A DNA stretch of 64,000 nucleotides from Flavobacteriaceae bacterium PS02337 (GCA_029959285.1 JASCOE010000001.1:248001-312000); one strand, 5' to 3'. Positions 1-9,699 are shown, numbered from the stretch's first letter. Program-made: numbers and translations. Notes: generated by a model from the sequence alone, not told the origin.

Positions 1-1
1 T

Positions 2-1546
2 CAACAAGATAGTGTCCGCGCTGAAAAATTCAATTTGCAATGGAACGATTTCCTTGTAGATTATTCTAAAAATAATATTAGTCAAGAAACTATTTCACTT
101 CTATTAGAATTGGCAAATTCAATCGGATTAAAAAATGCGATTGCTGATTATTTTGGAGGTGAATTAATTAATAAAACAGAAAATCGTGCAGTTCTTCATA
201 CGGCTTTACGTGCTCCAGAATCGGCAATAATTAAAGTTGATGGGGAAAACGTAATTCCAGAAGTTTACGAAGTAAAAAATAAAATCAAAAAATTTACAGA
301 AGAAGTAATTTCTGGAGAAAGAAAAGGTTACACAGGAAAAGCTTTTACTGATGTTGTAAATATCGGAATTGGTGGTTCTGATCTTGGTCCAGTTATGGCG
401 GTTGAAGCTTTGCAGTTTTACAAAAACCACTTAAATCTTCATTTCGTTTCAAATGTTGATGGCGATCACGTAAACGAAATCATTAAAAAATTAAATCCTG
501 AAACTACTTTATTTGTAATTGTTTCTAAAACTTTTACAACTCAGGAAACGCTTTCAAATTCTGAAACTATTAAAGAGTGGTTTTTAAAATCGGCTTCTCA
601 AGAAGATATTGCAAAACATTTTGCGGCGGTTTCTACAAACATTAAAAATGTAACAGAATTTGGAATTAACCCTGACAATGTTTTCCCAATGTGGGATTGG
701 GTTGGAGGAAGATTTTCTCTTTGGAGTGCCGTTGGATTAAGTATCGCTTTGGCAATTGGTTTTGAAAATTACAATCAATTATTAGTTGGCGCAAACGAAA
801 TGGACGAGCATTTCAAATCAACAGAATTAGACCAAAACATTCCAGTAATTTTAGCTTTATTAAGCGTTTGGTACAATAATTTTTATGGTGCCGAAAGTGA
901 AGCTTTAATTCCTTACACTCAATATTTATCAAAACTAGCTCCTTATTTGCAGCAAGCAACTATGGAAAGTAACGGAAAAAGTGTTGGCCGTGACGGAAAA
1001 CCTGTTAATTACCAAACTGGAACCATTATTTGGGGAGAACCAGGAACAAACTCTCAACACGCTTTCTTTCAATTAATTCACCAAGGAACAAAAAGAATTC
1101 CAACAGATTTTATCGGATTCGTAAAACCACTTTACGGAAATGAAGATCATCATGATAAATTGATGTCGAATTTCTTTGCCCAAACTGAAGCTTTAATGAA
1201 CGGAAAAACTCCAGCACAAGTTCAAGCAGAATTTGATAAACAAGGACTTTCTTCAGAAAAAGCATCTTATTTATTGCCTTTTAAAGTTTTTACAGGAAAC
1301 AAACCAACGAATACAATCTTGATTCAAAAACTGACTCCAAAAAGTTTAGGTTCTTTGATTGCATTGTATGAACATAAAATTTTTACTCAAGGAATTATTT
1401 GGAATATTTTTAGTTTTGATCAATGGGGAGTTGAATTAGGAAAACAATTAGCTAATTCTATTTTGGATGAAATTAATTCTAAAACTGTTAAAAGTCATGA
1501 TAGCTCAACTTCGTTTTTGTTGAATCATTTCTTGAAAAATAAATAA
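2..1546 (+). CDS. pgi: Glucose-6-phosphate isomerase, 5' end outside the window
   Basis: Interconverts glucose 6-phosphate and fructose 6-phosphate in the cytoplasm. The reading frame is open to the left edge, so the N-terminus (roughly 35 residues compared with the usual length near 550) is missing; a TTG at 35 is an internal leucine, not the start. Seen: the sugar-phosphate loop [11 protein letters not shown], the family signature [12 protein letters not shown], the MESNGKSVG segment with the catalytic glutamate, and the C-terminal signature [14 protein letters not shown] strong hairpin terminator follows, so the gene ends its transcript. The assignment is firm. Confidence 0.97.
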   Translation, partial: QQDSVRAEKFNLQWNDFLVDYSKNNISQETISLLLELANSIGLKNAIADYFGGELINKTENRAVLHTALRAPESAIIKVDGENVIPEVYEVKNKIKKFTEEVISGERKGYTGKAFTDVVNIGIGGSDLGPVMAVEALQFYKNHLNLHFVSNVDGDHVNEIIKKLNPETTLFVIVSKTFTTQETLSNSETIKEWFLKSASQEDIAKHFAAVSTNIKNVTEFGINPDNVFPMWDWVGGRFSLWSAVGLSIALAIGFENYNQLLVGANEMDEHFKSTELDQNIPVILALLSVWYNNFYGAESEALIPYTQYLSKLAPYLQQATMESNGKSVGRDGKPVNYQTGTIIWGEPGTNSQHAFFQLIHQGTKRIPTDFIGFVKPLYGNEDHHDKLMSNFFAQTEALMNGKTPAQVQAEFDKQGLSSEKASYLLPFKVFTGNKPTNTILIQKLTPKSLGSLIALYEHKIFTQGIIWNIFSFDQWGVELGKQLANSILDEINSKTVKSHDSSTSFLLNHFLKNK

Positions 1547-1580
1547 AAAACAGAAATTTAAGATTTCCGTAACATCTTGA

Positions 1581-1616
1581 AACGTCTTAATTTAATAAAA
1601 ATTAAGACGTTTTTTT
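1581..1616 (+). terminator. Rho-independent terminator of pgi
   Basis: A 13-bp perfect stem (AACGTCTTAATTT and its complement) with a 5-base loop is followed by a run of T, 35 bases after the pgi stop codon. Confidence 0.9.
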
Positions 1617-1870
1617 ACATAAAATACCGACAAAAAGTAAAGAAAAGGCGTCAATTTGCGTGTTTTCACCTACACAACAACTAAAATAATTACGTTTTTA
1701 ACAAAAAATACTTGCTTAAATTTAAAAAAACAGTGTTTTTATTAATGAAAATCAAACAATTCATTTTAATGCGCAACACAAAAGACAAAACTCGTTTTTC
1801 TTAACATTTCGATAACATTATCTAAGTTAATTGTTATAATTTTGCCAAAAACAATTAACTCAATAACAAA
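1617..1870 (+). promoter_or_regulatory. Leader and promoter of the Oar-like receptor
   Basis: This is the rest of the 324-base gap between pgi and the receptor gene. A flavobacterial -7 box TAATTTTG lies at 1837-1844, about 27 bases before the start codon; no convincing TTG was found at the usual -33 distance. The rest is AT-rich and shows no gene or repeat. Confidence 0.5.
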
Positions 1871-4800
1871 ATGAAGAAAATGAAAAGAATTATTTTTATT
1901 TTAATTATTTTTCTATCAGCCTTAGGTCATGCCCAAGTTACAGGCTCGGCAATGTCAGGAACTGTTAGATCAAACAAGGGAGAAGCGCTTCCAGGTGCAA
2001 CTGTAGAGGTTGTCCACAAACCTACTGGAACAAAATACTTTTCTACTACAGATTTTGACGGTGGATATGCTGTACAAGGTTTAAGACCAGGTGGACCTTA
2101 TAACGTAAAAGTAACATACATTGGTTACAAAACAACTGAAATTACTGATATTAACGTTGGTTTAGGTAATAACCTAACTGTAAACGTAAAAATTGACGAA
2201 GAATCAAATGCTTTACAAGAAGTTGTTGTTACAACAAAATCAAAAGGAAATTTTAACAAAGGAAGAACTGGTGCTTCACAACAGTTCTCAAACAGAGAAA
2301 TTACTGCAGTTCCTGTTACAGGATCTCGTTCTATAAACGCTGTTACAAAGTACAATGCTAATGCTGGTGCAAACGGAACTTTTGGTGGTCAAGATTCAAG
2401 ATTAAACAACTTTACAATTGACGGTTCTGTTTTCAACAACGGTTTCGGACTTGGAAGTGAGTCTCAAGCTGGAGGAAGAACAGGTTCTACTGCTATCTCT
2501 CTTGATGCAATTGAGCAATTACAAGTAAACATTGCTCCTTTTGACATTCGTCAATCTGGCTTCTTAGGATCAGGAATTAATGCTGTAACAAGAAGTGGAA
2601 CAAATGAAATCGAAGGATCTGTTTACAATTCTTTCAGAAGCAACAAATCAAGCTTTATTGGAACTCACGCAGGTGCAGTAGATATCACTCCAGGAAAATT
2701 TGACGAAAAAATTTGGGGAGCTCGTATCGGAGCACCAATCATCAAAGATAAATTATTCTTTTTTGGTAACTTCGAAACTATCGACAATGTAAGCCCTGCA
2801 ACAACATGGACATCTACTGGATCTCCTCAAGGTGGTGCACAAATTTCAGCTCCAACTTACACTGAAATGCAGACACTTTCTAATTACATGAGAGATAACT
2901 TCAATTATATTACTGGTCCTTGGGAAAATTACGATGCTGCAAAAACATCTAAAAAATTCTTAACAAGAATTGACTGGAATATTAATGACAATCACAAGCT
3001 TACAGCTCGTTACGTACACCACAATTCATCTTCTGATGAGTTAACTTCTAACTCAAACTCATTAGGTTTCGGAAACAGAAGAACAAGTGCTTTAGCAATG
3101 TCTTTCAAAAACAGTGGATACACAATTTTAGATAACACTAGATCTATCGTAGTTGAATTAAACAGTAAATTTAGCAACTCATGGTATAATAACTTCATTG
3201 CTGGTTACGATAAGCAAATTGAAGATAGAGGTTTACAAGGTGGTGGATTATTCCCAACTATTGATATCAAAAATGGTTCTGCTAACTACATTTCTGTTGG
3301 TTTAGACCCTTTTACACAAGGTAACAAACTTTCATATTCAACATTACACTTTACAGACAACTTAACTAAAACTATTGGAAAACATTCTATTGTTTTAGGA
3401 GCAAATTTTGAATATTTCAAATCAAGCAACTTATTCTTTTCTGGATCAAACGGAGTTTATGTATTTAATTCGTTAGCTGATTTTTATGCTGCTGCTGATC
3501 AATCAATAGCTAATGGTGGAGCTCCATCAAGCGCTACTACAACTTCTCCAGCACGTTTTCAATATAGATATTCAGCTTTGCCTGGTGGTGAAGAACCATT
3601 GCAAATTTTAAAATCTAATAAATTAGATTTATATGCACAGGATGAAATCAAATTAAGTGATAAATTTAAATTATCTGTTGGTCTTAGAGCATCTAGAGTT
3701 TGGTTCGCTGATACTGCTTTAGAAAACCCTACAGTTACTGCAATGACTTTTGCTAATGGCGAAAAGTTCAATACAGGTGAAATGCCAGATGCACAATACT
3801 TATTTGAACCAAGATTAGGATTCAATTTAGATTTAAACGGAGATGCTTCAACTATTGTTAGAGGGGGATCAGGAGTATTCACAGGAAGAGCTCCATCTGT
3901 ATACTTATCAAATCAAATTGGTAACAATGGTGTTCTTACAGGATTCGTTGATGTAAGTGGTGCTGCTTTAGCTGCTGGAGGTTACGGTTTTACACCAAGA
4001 CCAGCTGAGTATTTCACTCCATCAACTCCAACATTACCTTCAACTTTTGATTTAGCTTTTACAGATAAAAAATTCAAATACCCACAAGTTTGGAAAACAA
4101 CTATGGCAGTTGACCAAAAACTTCCATTTGGTTTTGTAGGTAGCGTAGAAGGTATTCTACAGAAAAACATTAATGCAATTAATTATTACAATGCTAACTT
4201 TGATGCGCCTGTTGGAACATTTGCTGGCACTGATAACAGACCTAGATACTCTCGTAATGATGCTGGAACAAGAGTTAATGATAACGTTTCAAACGGAATT
4301 GTTTTAACTAATTCTGACGAAGGATATTTTTATTCTACAACTTTTAAATTAGAATACCCATATCAAAATGGTCTTTGGGGATCATTCGCTTATACGCATT
4401 CTCAAGCTACTGATTTAATTTCTCCAGGATCTGTTGCTTCTGGTTCATGGACTGGTGCTAGATCTATAAATGGAAACAATGACTTACAAGTTTCTAATTC
4501 AAACAACAATACGCCTCACCGTTTAGTAGGAGTACTTGGATACAAAATTGAATACGGAAAAGGTTTAATTGGCGGTGCGACATCTATTAACTTAGGATAT
4601 ATTGGAGAAGTTGCAAGTCCTTTCACATACGCTTACAGCGGTGATATGAATGGAGATAGAGTAAATGGAAATGATTTACTTTACGTACCAAACAGCGCTA
4701 ATGAATTACGTTTTACTCCTCTTACTGTTTCAAGTACAGTTAATGGTGTAACAACAACTAAAACATACACAGAAGCTGAGCAAAGAACTGCATTTGATGC

Positions 4801-5197
4801 TTACATTGATCAAGACAAATATCTTCGCACAAGAAGAGGTCAATATGCTGAAAGAAACGGTGCTATCTTACCAATGTTACACAGATTAGATTTATCTGTT
4901 ACACAAGATTTAAACATTAACATTCGTGGTAAAAGAAACAGTTTCCAATTTAGAGCTGACATCTTGAACTTTACAAACATGTTAAACAGAGATTGGGGAG
5001 TTACACAAAGACCAACGAATGCAAACGTATTAGCATATAATACAACAAATGCTGCAAACGTTCCTTTCTACCAATTAGCAACTCAAACAGATGTAAACGG
5101 AAACAGATACTTGATTAAAGATACTTTCCAAAAAAATGCATCTACATTTGATGTTTGGCAAGCTCAATTTACAATCAGATATATTTTTGGTAAATAG
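1871..5197 (+). CDS. Oar-like TonB-dependent outer-membrane receptor
   Basis: A TonB-gated outer-membrane beta-barrel of 1108 residues. It has a signal peptide (residues 1-22), a carboxypeptidase-regulatory-like domain at about 28-110 (PGATVEVVHKPTGTKYFSTT), a plug domain at about 115-245 with an IDGSVFNN stretch, then a long barrel ending in an aromatic strand (FTIRYIFGK). The length and plug resemble the Oar family rather than SusC: there is no SusD partner. It is monocistronic, with a -7 box upstream and a strong terminator downstream. The substrate cannot be told from sequence. A second ATG three codons downstream (1880) is an alternative start. Confidence 0.88.
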   Translation: MKKMKRIIFILIIFLSALGHAQVTGSAMSGTVRSNKGEALPGATVEVVHKPTGTKYFSTTDFDGGYAVQGLRPGGPYNVKVTYIGYKTTEITDINVGLGNNLTVNVKIDEESNALQEVVVTTKSKGNFNKGRTGASQQFSNREITAVPVTGSRSINAVTKYNANAGANGTFGGQDSRLNNFTIDGSVFNNGFGLGSESQAGGRTGSTAISLDAIEQLQVNIAPFDIRQSGFLGSGINAVTRSGTNEIEGSVYNSFRSNKSSFIGTHAGAVDITPGKFDEKIWGARIGAPIIKDKLFFFGNFETIDNVSPATTWTSTGSPQGGAQISAPTYTEMQTLSNYMRDNFNYITGPWENYDAAKTSKKFLTRIDWNINDNHKLTARYVHHNSSSDELTSNSNSLGFGNRRTSALAMSFKNSGYTILDNTRSIVVELNSKFSNSWYNNFIAGYDKQIEDRGLQGGGLFPTIDIKNGSANYISVGLDPFTQGNKLSYSTLHFTDNLTKTIGKHSIVLGANFEYFKSSNLFFSGSNGVYVFNSLADFYAAADQSIANGGAPSSATTTSPARFQYRYSALPGGEEPLQILKSNKLDLYAQDEIKLSDKFKLSVGLRASRVWFADTALENPTVTAMTFANGEKFNTGEMPDAQYLFEPRLGFNLDLNGDASTIVRGGSGVFTGRAPSVYLSNQIGNNGVLTGFVDVSGAALAAGGYGFTPRPAEYFTPSTPTLPSTFDLAFTDKKFKYPQVWKTTMAVDQKLPFGFVGSVEGILQKNINAINYYNANFDAPVGTFAGTDNRPRYSRNDAGTRVNDNVSNGIVLTNSDEGYFYSTTFKLEYPYQNGLWGSFAYTHSQATDLISPGSVASGSWTGARSINGNNDLQVSNSNNNTPHRLVGVLGYKIEYGKGLIGGATSINLGYIGEVASPFTYAYSGDMNGDRVNGNDLLYVPNSANELRFTPLTVSSTVNGVTTTKTYTEAEQRTAFDAYIDQDKYLRTRRGQYAERNGAILPMLHRLDLSVTQDLNINIRGKRNSFQFRADILNFTNMLNRDWGVTQRPTNANVLAYNTTNAANVPFYQLATQTDVNGNRYLIKDTFQKNASTFDVWQAQFTIRYIFGK

Positions 5198-5231
5198 TCT
5201 AGTTTCTAAATTTAGAATCTAAATAAATAAT

Positions 5232-5270
5232 AAAAACGGCATTGACTTTTAAGTTTAATGCCGTTTTTTT
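5232..5270 (+). terminator. Terminator of the Oar-like receptor
   Basis: A 12-bp stem (AAAAACGGCATT and its complement) ends in eight T residues. The first ATG of the next reading frame (5258) falls inside this hairpin, which argues against that ATG as a start. Confidence 0.9.
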
Positions 5271-5284
5271 ATAGTCATTTTTGT

Positions 5285-5292
5285 TATATTTG
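5285..5292 (+). promoter_or_regulatory. -7 box of the small membrane protein gene
   Basis: TATATTTG matches the flavobacterial consensus TAnnTTTG, 22 bases before the ATG at 5315. It decides the start codon of that gene. Confidence 0.6.
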
Positions 5293-5314
5293 TTTCAAAC
5301 AAAAAACAAGGTTT

Positions 5315-5737
5315 ATGTATAATTTTCTACAAAAATTCCACTCTGGATGGGCATACTTAGCATTGCTTCTTTTACTTGTCGCAGTTGTTAATGCAATTAT
5401 CGGAGTAACATCAAAAAAAGAGTTTACAGCTAAAGATCGTAAAATTGTTTTATTTGCTTTAATTGGAACTCACACACAGTTATTAATCGGTTTGATATTA
5501 TATTTTGTTTCTCCACTTGGAAAAGCAGCTTTTGGACAAATGTCTAATGCAGAACTTCGATTAACATCATTAGAACACCCTCTAATTAATCTTATTGCAA
5601 TCGTCCTAATTACTATTGGATGGTCTAAACATAAAAAATTAATCAACAGCGAAGCTAAATTTAAAACCTTTGCTATATTTTACGGATTAGGATTATTGCT
5701 TATTTTAAGTAGAATTCCGTGGAACCTTTGGTTCTAG
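5315..5737 (+). CDS. Small four-helix membrane protein, cytochrome b-like
   Basis: A 140-residue integral membrane protein with four predicted hydrophobic helices, starting MYNFLQKFHSGWAYL. Histidines lie in or near helices (FHSGW, GTHTQ, LEHPL), which is why such flavobacterial proteins are sometimes called cytochrome b; haem binding is not demonstrated. The ATG at 5315 was chosen because the upstream in-frame ATG at 5258 lies in the previous terminator, while a -7 box TATATTTG at 5285-5292 precedes 5315 closely. A terminator follows at once. Function unknown. Confidence 0.7.
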   Translation: MYNFLQKFHSGWAYLALLLLLVAVVNAIIGVTSKKEFTAKDRKIVLFALIGTHTQLLIGLILYFVSPLGKAAFGQMSNAELRLTSLEHPLINLIAIVLITIGWSKHKKLINSEAKFKTFAIFYGLGLLLILSRIPWNLWF

Positions 5738-5750
5738 AAAATACCAATTA

Positions 5751-5777
5751 AAAGCCCTTTCATCAGGGCTTTTTTTA
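5751..5777 (+). terminator. Terminator after the small membrane protein gene
   Basis: Stem AAAGCCCT/AGGGCTTT with a 6-base loop, followed by T residues. Confidence 0.9.
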
Positions 5778-5829
5778 TCTCGGCATATTATTTGTACAAA
5801 CTCCCCCCAAGTCTGAAAAAAAATAACCC

Positions 5830-6321
5830 ATGAGAAATAAAAAAATTATTTTATTCGCCACAATTGCTTTCACTTTAATTAGTGGTTTTACCTATGTTAT
5901 AAGTCAAACCAAACCCGCAACAGACCCAAAAATTACTCAAGATACAGTAAAAAATGCAAAACCAAACATTATTGCATTACCAGTAGATTCAGTTTTTACA
6001 GACAAAGGATTAAAACTTAGACCATACAAAAAAAACGCACATGCCTCCTACTATGCAGATCGTTTTAATGGAAAAAGAACTGCTAACGGAAGCAGATTCA
6101 ACAACAACAGTTATACTGCGGCGCACAAAAAACTTCCTTTTGGAACTCGAGTAAAAGTAACAAACGAAGCCAATGGCAAATTTGTAATCGTAAAAATTAC
6201 CGACCGTGGTCCATTTGTAAAAACCCGTGAAATAGATTTATCAAAAAGAGCTTTTATGGACATCACCAAAAATAAAGGCGCTGGCGCAATGAAAGTAACA
6301 ATCGAAACTATAGTAGAATAA
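5830..6321 (+). CDS. RlpA-family septal ring lytic transglycosylase-like protein
   Basis: A 163-residue exported protein. An N-terminal signal anchor (residues 1-25) is followed by a short linker and a double-psi beta-barrel at about residues 73-160. The RlpA hallmarks are visible: ASYYADRFNGKRTANGSRF, the LPFGTRVKVTN segment and ITDRGPFVKTREIDLSKRA. RlpA proteins act in the periplasm on peptidoglycan at the septum; the family includes active lytic transglycosylases and inactive relatives. There is no SPOR domain here, so septal targeting is uncertain. Monocistronic, with a terminator at the stop codon. Confidence 0.88.
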   Translation: MRNKKIILFATIAFTLISGFTYVISQTKPATDPKITQDTVKNAKPNIIALPVDSVFTDKGLKLRPYKKNAHASYYADRFNGKRTANGSRFNNNSYTAAHKKLPFGTRVKVTNEANGKFVIVKITDRGPFVKTREIDLSKRAFMDITKNKGAGAMKVTIETIVE

Positions 6322-6350
6322 AAAAATCCCGCTCAAGAGCGGGATTTTTT
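6321..6350. terminator. Bidirectional terminator between two converging genes
   Basis: AAAATCCCGCTC and GAGCGGGATTTT form a perfect stem with flanking A and T runs on both sides. It serves the rlpA-like gene (+) and the DinB-like gene (-), whose stop codon overlaps its edge. Confidence 0.9.
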
Positions 6351-6807
6351 ATTTAACCAATTTTATTAAAGTCATCACAATTCCAGTATGAATTCCTTCG
6401 TGATAATTATTAAAATCTAATGCGTCTTGAACATTTCGCAATGTAAATCCCATGCTGGTTGTATATTCATTATAATCAACAAAAAGACCGCTTGTAAAAT
6501 CATTTTGCGTTTTTTGATATGTGCTCAAAAGAAACGTCTTAACCTCATCAACTTCTTCTTGTGAAACATCTCCTTCAGGCTTTGTTCCTTTTCTATATTT
6601 CAAAATAAAATCTTCTGAAACCATAGTAGGAAGCCCTGATAATTTATAAACCAAAGTTTGCTGCGCAGCAATGCAATGAGCAACATTCCAAATAATGTTA
6701 TTATTAAAACCTTGAGGAACTTTATTTAATTTTTCCAGAGAATGGTTTTCCAATATTTTTAAGAGAATCTCTCTTATTGTTTTTTGTGTTTCAAAAACTG
6801 AACTCAT
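6349..6807 (-). CDS. DinB-family protein
   Basis: A 152-residue protein of the DinB/YfiT four-helix-bundle superfamily. The metal-binding histidines expected for the family are seen as H44 (NVAHCIAAQ) and the pair in NNYHEGIHTGI near residues 136-140. Family members include thiol-dependent transferases and many uncharacterised stress-related proteins; no substrate can be assigned. Convergent with the rlpA-like gene and divergent from the ArsC/Spx-like gene. Confidence 0.85.
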   Translation of the reverse strand: MSSVFETQKTIREILLKILENHSLEKLNKVPQGFNNNIIWNVAHCIAAQQTLVYKLSGLPTMVSEDFILKYRKGTKPEGDVSQEEVDEVKTFLLSTYQKTQNDFTSGLFVDYNEYTTSMGFTLRNVQDALDFNNYHEGIHTGIVMTLIKLVK

Positions 6808-6886
6808 AATTTTATTTTTTTTCTAAAATTAGACAATTTTAAGTTTCAAATGAAGTTTCTTTGTATTCTAACAAAATTCAAAAACC

Positions 6887-7234
6887 ATGAACAAAATATA
6901 TTATTTAGCTTCTTGCGATACGTGTAGAAAAATTATTAAAAGTTTACCTGAGAACAATTTGGTTTTTCAAGATATCAGACAAGATCCAATTACAGAAGAT
7001 CAGCTTGAGGAAATGTATAAACTTTCAGGAAGTTACGAAGCGTTATTCAGTAAAAAAGCGCAATTGTATAAGTCTATGGATTTAAAAAACAAATCTTTGA
7101 CTGAAGCCGATTTTAAAAAATACATTTTAGAACATTATACTTTTTTAAGCCGTCCGGTTTTTATTATTGATGGCAAAATTTATATCGGCAACAGCCAAAA
7201 AAATGTTGCTGAAGTAATTAAAGCATTATCGTAA
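6887..7234 (+). CDS. ArsC/Spx-family thioredoxin-fold protein
   Basis: A 115-residue cytoplasmic protein of the arsenate reductase/Spx/YffB family. The redox motif CDTC is at residues 10-13, and the conserved RPVFIIDGKIYIGN segment near the C-terminus carries the family arginine. Family members are glutaredoxin-type arsenate reductases or RNA-polymerase-binding Spx regulators. No ars genes are nearby, so arsenate reduction is not supported by context. It stands alone, upstream of yicC. Confidence 0.82.
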   Translation: MNKIYYLASCDTCRKIIKSLPENNLVFQDIRQDPITEDQLEEMYKLSGSYEALFSKKAQLYKSMDLKNKSLTEADFKKYILEHYTFLSRPVFIIDGKIYIGNSQKNVAEVIKALS

Positions 7235-7301
7235 GAATATTTTTAAATTAGCTGTACGAAACTGATTCACAATTTACAACGCAAGGCATCAAACTTTTAA
7301 T

Positions 7302-7309
7302 TATCTTTG
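7302..7309 (+). promoter_or_regulatory. -7 box of the yicC-gmk-nadD unit
   Basis: TATCTTTG followed by CGCCTT, 20 bases before the yicC ATG. The same 14-base string TATCTTTGCGCCTT precedes cvpA and lepA in this window. Confidence 0.6.
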
Positions 7310-7328
7310 CGCCTTTATACTCAATTAT

Positions 7329-8189
7329 ATGATACAATCTATGACAGGGTTTGGCAAAGCTTCTTTGCAATTGCCTACAAAAAAAATTACGGTCGAAGTA
7401 AAATCTTTAAACAGTAAAGGTTTAGATTTAAACGTAAGAATGCCATCGCTTTACCGCGAAATGGAATTAGGATTACGAACTCAAATCTCGACTAAATTAG
7501 AAAGAGGAAAAATTGATTTTGCGATTTACATCGAAAACACCGCAGAACAAACTTCTACTAAAGTAAATGTACCTGTTGTAAAATATTACATCGCGCAGTT
7601 AAGAGAAGTAAATCCTGATGCTGATGAAACTGAATTAATGAAAATGGCCGTTCGAATGCCAGATACATTAAAAACAGAACGTGAAGAAATTGACGAAGAC
7701 GATTGGGATCAAATTCAGGTTATAATTGACGAAGCGCTTCAAAACATTTTAAATTTTAGAAAAGACGAAGGTGAATCTTTAGAAAAAGAATTCAATCTAA
7801 GAATTGGGAATATTCGCCAATTTATGAATGATACTTTAGCTCTTGATCCAGAACGCGTACAAGCAATTAAAGATCGTTTGCAAACTGCCATTTCAGAATT
7901 ACAAGTTAATGTAGACGAAAACCGTTTTGAGCAAGAATTAATCTATTATTTAGAGAAATTAGATATTACTGAAGAAAAAGTACGTTTAGGAAATCATTTA
8001 GATTATTTTATTGAAACTTTAAACGGTACCGAAGCTAACGGAAGAAAATTGGGTTTTATCACTCAAGAAATGGGTCGTGAAATCAATACAATGGGTTCAA
8101 AATCAAATCATGCACAAATGCAAAAGTTAGTTGTGATGATGAAAGATGAATTGGAAAAAATTAAAGAGCAAGTTTTAAATGTCCTTTAA
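7329..8189 (+). CDS. yicC: YicC-family endoribonuclease
   Basis: A 286-residue protein with the characteristic N-terminus MIQSMTGFGKA and a C-terminal half rich in charged helices (DUF1732 region, about residues 200-286) ending KEQVLNVL. E. coli YicC is an endoribonuclease linked to small-RNA turnover. The gene lies directly upstream of gmk, as in many bacteria, and probably shares its transcript with gmk and nadD, all on the same strand with gaps of about 90-110 bases. Confidence 0.92.
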   Translation: MIQSMTGFGKASLQLPTKKITVEVKSLNSKGLDLNVRMPSLYREMELGLRTQISTKLERGKIDFAIYIENTAEQTSTKVNVPVVKYYIAQLREVNPDADETELMKMAVRMPDTLKTEREEIDEDDWDQIQVIIDEALQNILNFRKDEGESLEKEFNLRIGNIRQFMNDTLALDPERVQAIKDRLQTAISELQVNVDENRFEQELIYYLEKLDITEEKVRLGNHLDYFIETLNGTEANGRKLGFITQEMGREINTMGSKSNHAQMQKLVVMMKDELEKIKEQVLNVL

Positions 8190-8279
8190 AAGCAATACAC
8201 TTTAAGCCATAGGCTATAAGCCAAAATGACATCAAATTAAAGCTTAAAGCGTAATGCTTAAAGCCTAAAGCATATATTA
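8190..8279. repeat. Degenerate AAGC-type repeat between yicC and gmk
   Basis: The 90-base gap is built from variants of TTAAAGC, AAAGC and AAGCC (for example TTAAAGCTTAAAGC, then GCTTAAAGCCTAAAGC), partly as inverted copies. It resembles the degenerate intergenic filler seen elsewhere in the window and holds no gene. Confidence 0.5.
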
Positions 8280-8852
8280 ATGAACAAAGGAAAATTAATT
8301 GTTTTTTCAGCACCTTCAGGCTCAGGAAAAACAACTATCGTTAAACATTTACTAGGGAAAGAAGATTTAAACTTAGAATTTTCGATCTCAGCGGCTTCAC
8401 GCGACCCACGCGGAGAAGAAGAACACGGAAAAGATTATTATTTCATTTCGCTGGAAGAATTCAAAAAACATATTAAAGCAGAAGATTTCCTTGAATGGGA
8501 AGAAGTTTATCGTGATAATTTTTACGGCACTTTAAAATCTGAAATTGAAAGAATCTGGGCTTTAGGAAAAAATGTCATTTTTGATATTGATGTTGCAGGC
8601 GGACTTCGTATTAAACATAAATTTCCCGAACAAACTTTAGCCGTTTTTGTAAAACCACCAAGTGTTGACGAACTTAAACGAAGATTAAAAGAACGCTCTA
8701 CAGAAAGCGAAGACAAAATAAATATGCGTATTGCAAAAGCATCTGTAGAATTAGCAACTGCTCCACAATTTGATGTAATTATCAAAAATTATGATTTGCC
8801 AGTAGCACTGGAAGAAGCACATCAATTGGTAAAAGATTTCGTAAGTAAATAA
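8280..8852 (+). CDS. gmk: Guanylate kinase
   Basis: Phosphorylates GMP to GDP in the cytoplasm. The 190-residue length is typical. Seen: the P-loop APSGSGKTT (residues 11-19), the GMP-binding SAASRDPRGEEEHGKDYYF region, and FDIDVAGGLRIK in the core. Second gene of the yicC-gmk-nadD unit. Confidence 0.96.
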   Translation: MNKGKLIVFSAPSGSGKTTIVKHLLGKEDLNLEFSISAASRDPRGEEEHGKDYYFISLEEFKKHIKAEDFLEWEEVYRDNFYGTLKSEIERIWALGKNVIFDIDVAGGLRIKHKFPEQTLAVFVKPPSVDELKRRLKERSTESEDKINMRIAKASVELATAPQFDVIIKNYDLPVALEEAHQLVKDFVSK

Positions 8853-8857
8853 TTTAT

Positions 8858-8952
8858 TCCGCAGAGAATCACAAAGAAAAACACACAAAGATTCGCAGAA
8901 GCTTTTTTAAACTTTGCGAATCTTTGTGCTATCTTAGCGACTCTCTGCGAAA
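8858..8952. repeat. REP-like imperfect palindrome between gmk and nadD
   Basis: Outer arms TTCCGCAGAGA (8858-8868) and TCTCTGCGAA (8943-8952) enclose inner perfect 14-bp arms CACAAAGATTCGCA (8885-8898) and TGCGAATCTTTGTG (8916-8929). It could fold as a long hairpin in the gmk-nadD mRNA. There is no coding potential. Confidence 0.75.
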
Positions 8953-8961
8953 CTATAAAAA

Positions 8962-9543
8962 ATGAAAATAGGTCTTTATTTCGGAACATACAATCCTATT
9001 CATGTTGGTCATTTGATCATTGCCAATCATATGGCAGAATTTGCAGATTTAGATCAAATTTGGATGGTGGTTACGCCTCATAATCCGTTAAAAAAGAAAG
9101 CGACTTTATTAGACGATCATCATCGTTTGCAAATGGTTTTTTTGGCTACGGAAGATTATCCTAAAATAAAACCTTCAGATATAGAGTTCAAATTACCTCA
9201 ACCTAATTATACGGTGATTACTTTAGCGCATTTACAAGAAAAATATCCAACTCACGAATTTTCTTTAATTATGGGTGAAGACAATCTGAAAACGCTTCAT
9301 AAATGGAAAAACTACGAAGTAATTTTAGATAATCATGATATTTACGTTTATCCGAGAATTTCTGATGAACCTGAAAATGTAGAATTAAAATCGCATCCAA
9401 AAATTCATGTAATTGATGCGCCGATTGTAGAAATCTCTTCGACTTTTATTCGAAATAGTATTAAAGAAGGTAAAAATATTCAGCCTTTACTTCCTCCAAA
9501 AGTTTGGGAATATATTGATCACAATAATTTTTATAAGAAGTAA
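8962..9543 (+). CDS. nadD: Nicotinate-nucleotide adenylyltransferase
   Basis: Adenylates nicotinic acid mononucleotide in NAD synthesis. A 193-residue nucleotidyltransferase with the HxGH motif at residues 14-17 (GTYNPIHVGH) and the C-terminal ISSTFIRNSI motif. It follows gmk on the same strand. A separate NAD salvage operon lies just downstream on the other strand, but the two are not cotranscribed. Confidence 0.95.
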   Translation: MKIGLYFGTYNPIHVGHLIIANHMAEFADLDQIWMVVTPHNPLKKKATLLDDHHRLQMVFLATEDYPKIKPSDIEFKLPQPNYTVITLAHLQEKYPTHEFSLIMGEDNLKTLHKWKNYEVILDNHDIYVYPRISDEPENVELKSHPKIHVIDAPIVEISSTFIRNSIKEGKNIQPLLPPKVWEYIDHNNFYKK

Positions 9544-9567
9544 TCCAAAGAATTACAAACAATATTA

Positions 9568-9646
9568 TCATTGCGAAGAACGAAGCAACCACACTAAAAC
9601 ATACTCATTAATCTAGCAAGTGAGATTGCTTCGTTCCTCGCAATGA
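9568..9646. repeat. REP-like palindrome, GCGAGGAACGAAGCAA family
   Basis: Arms at 9568-9588 and 9626-9646 pair over 21 bases with one mismatch; the core is TTGCGARGAACGAAGCAA. The second member of this family in the window is at 31723-31826. Such repeats are scattered between genes in many Bacteroidota. Confidence 0.8.
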
Positions 9647-9665
9647 CAAATGGAACGCAATAAAA

Positions 9666-9692
9666 AAAGCCTGAATTTAAAATTCAGGCTTT
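9666..9692. terminator. Terminator of the nadV operon
   Basis: Stem AAAGCCTGAATT/AATTCAGGCTTT, loop TAA, with an A run on the left that reads as a U run on the minus strand. It closes the prs-NADAR-kptA-nadV transcript. Confidence 0.85.
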
Positions 9693-9699
9693 CTTATTT

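Noticed and set aside
35-37. TTG at 35 as the pgi start
   Set aside because: The frame is open and matches the family upstream to the window edge; the gene is simply cut off.
5258-5314. Longer start for the small membrane protein (ATG at 5258)
   Set aside because: The added codons lie inside the terminator of the preceding gene and upstream of the likely promoter; ATG 5315 gives a normal start.
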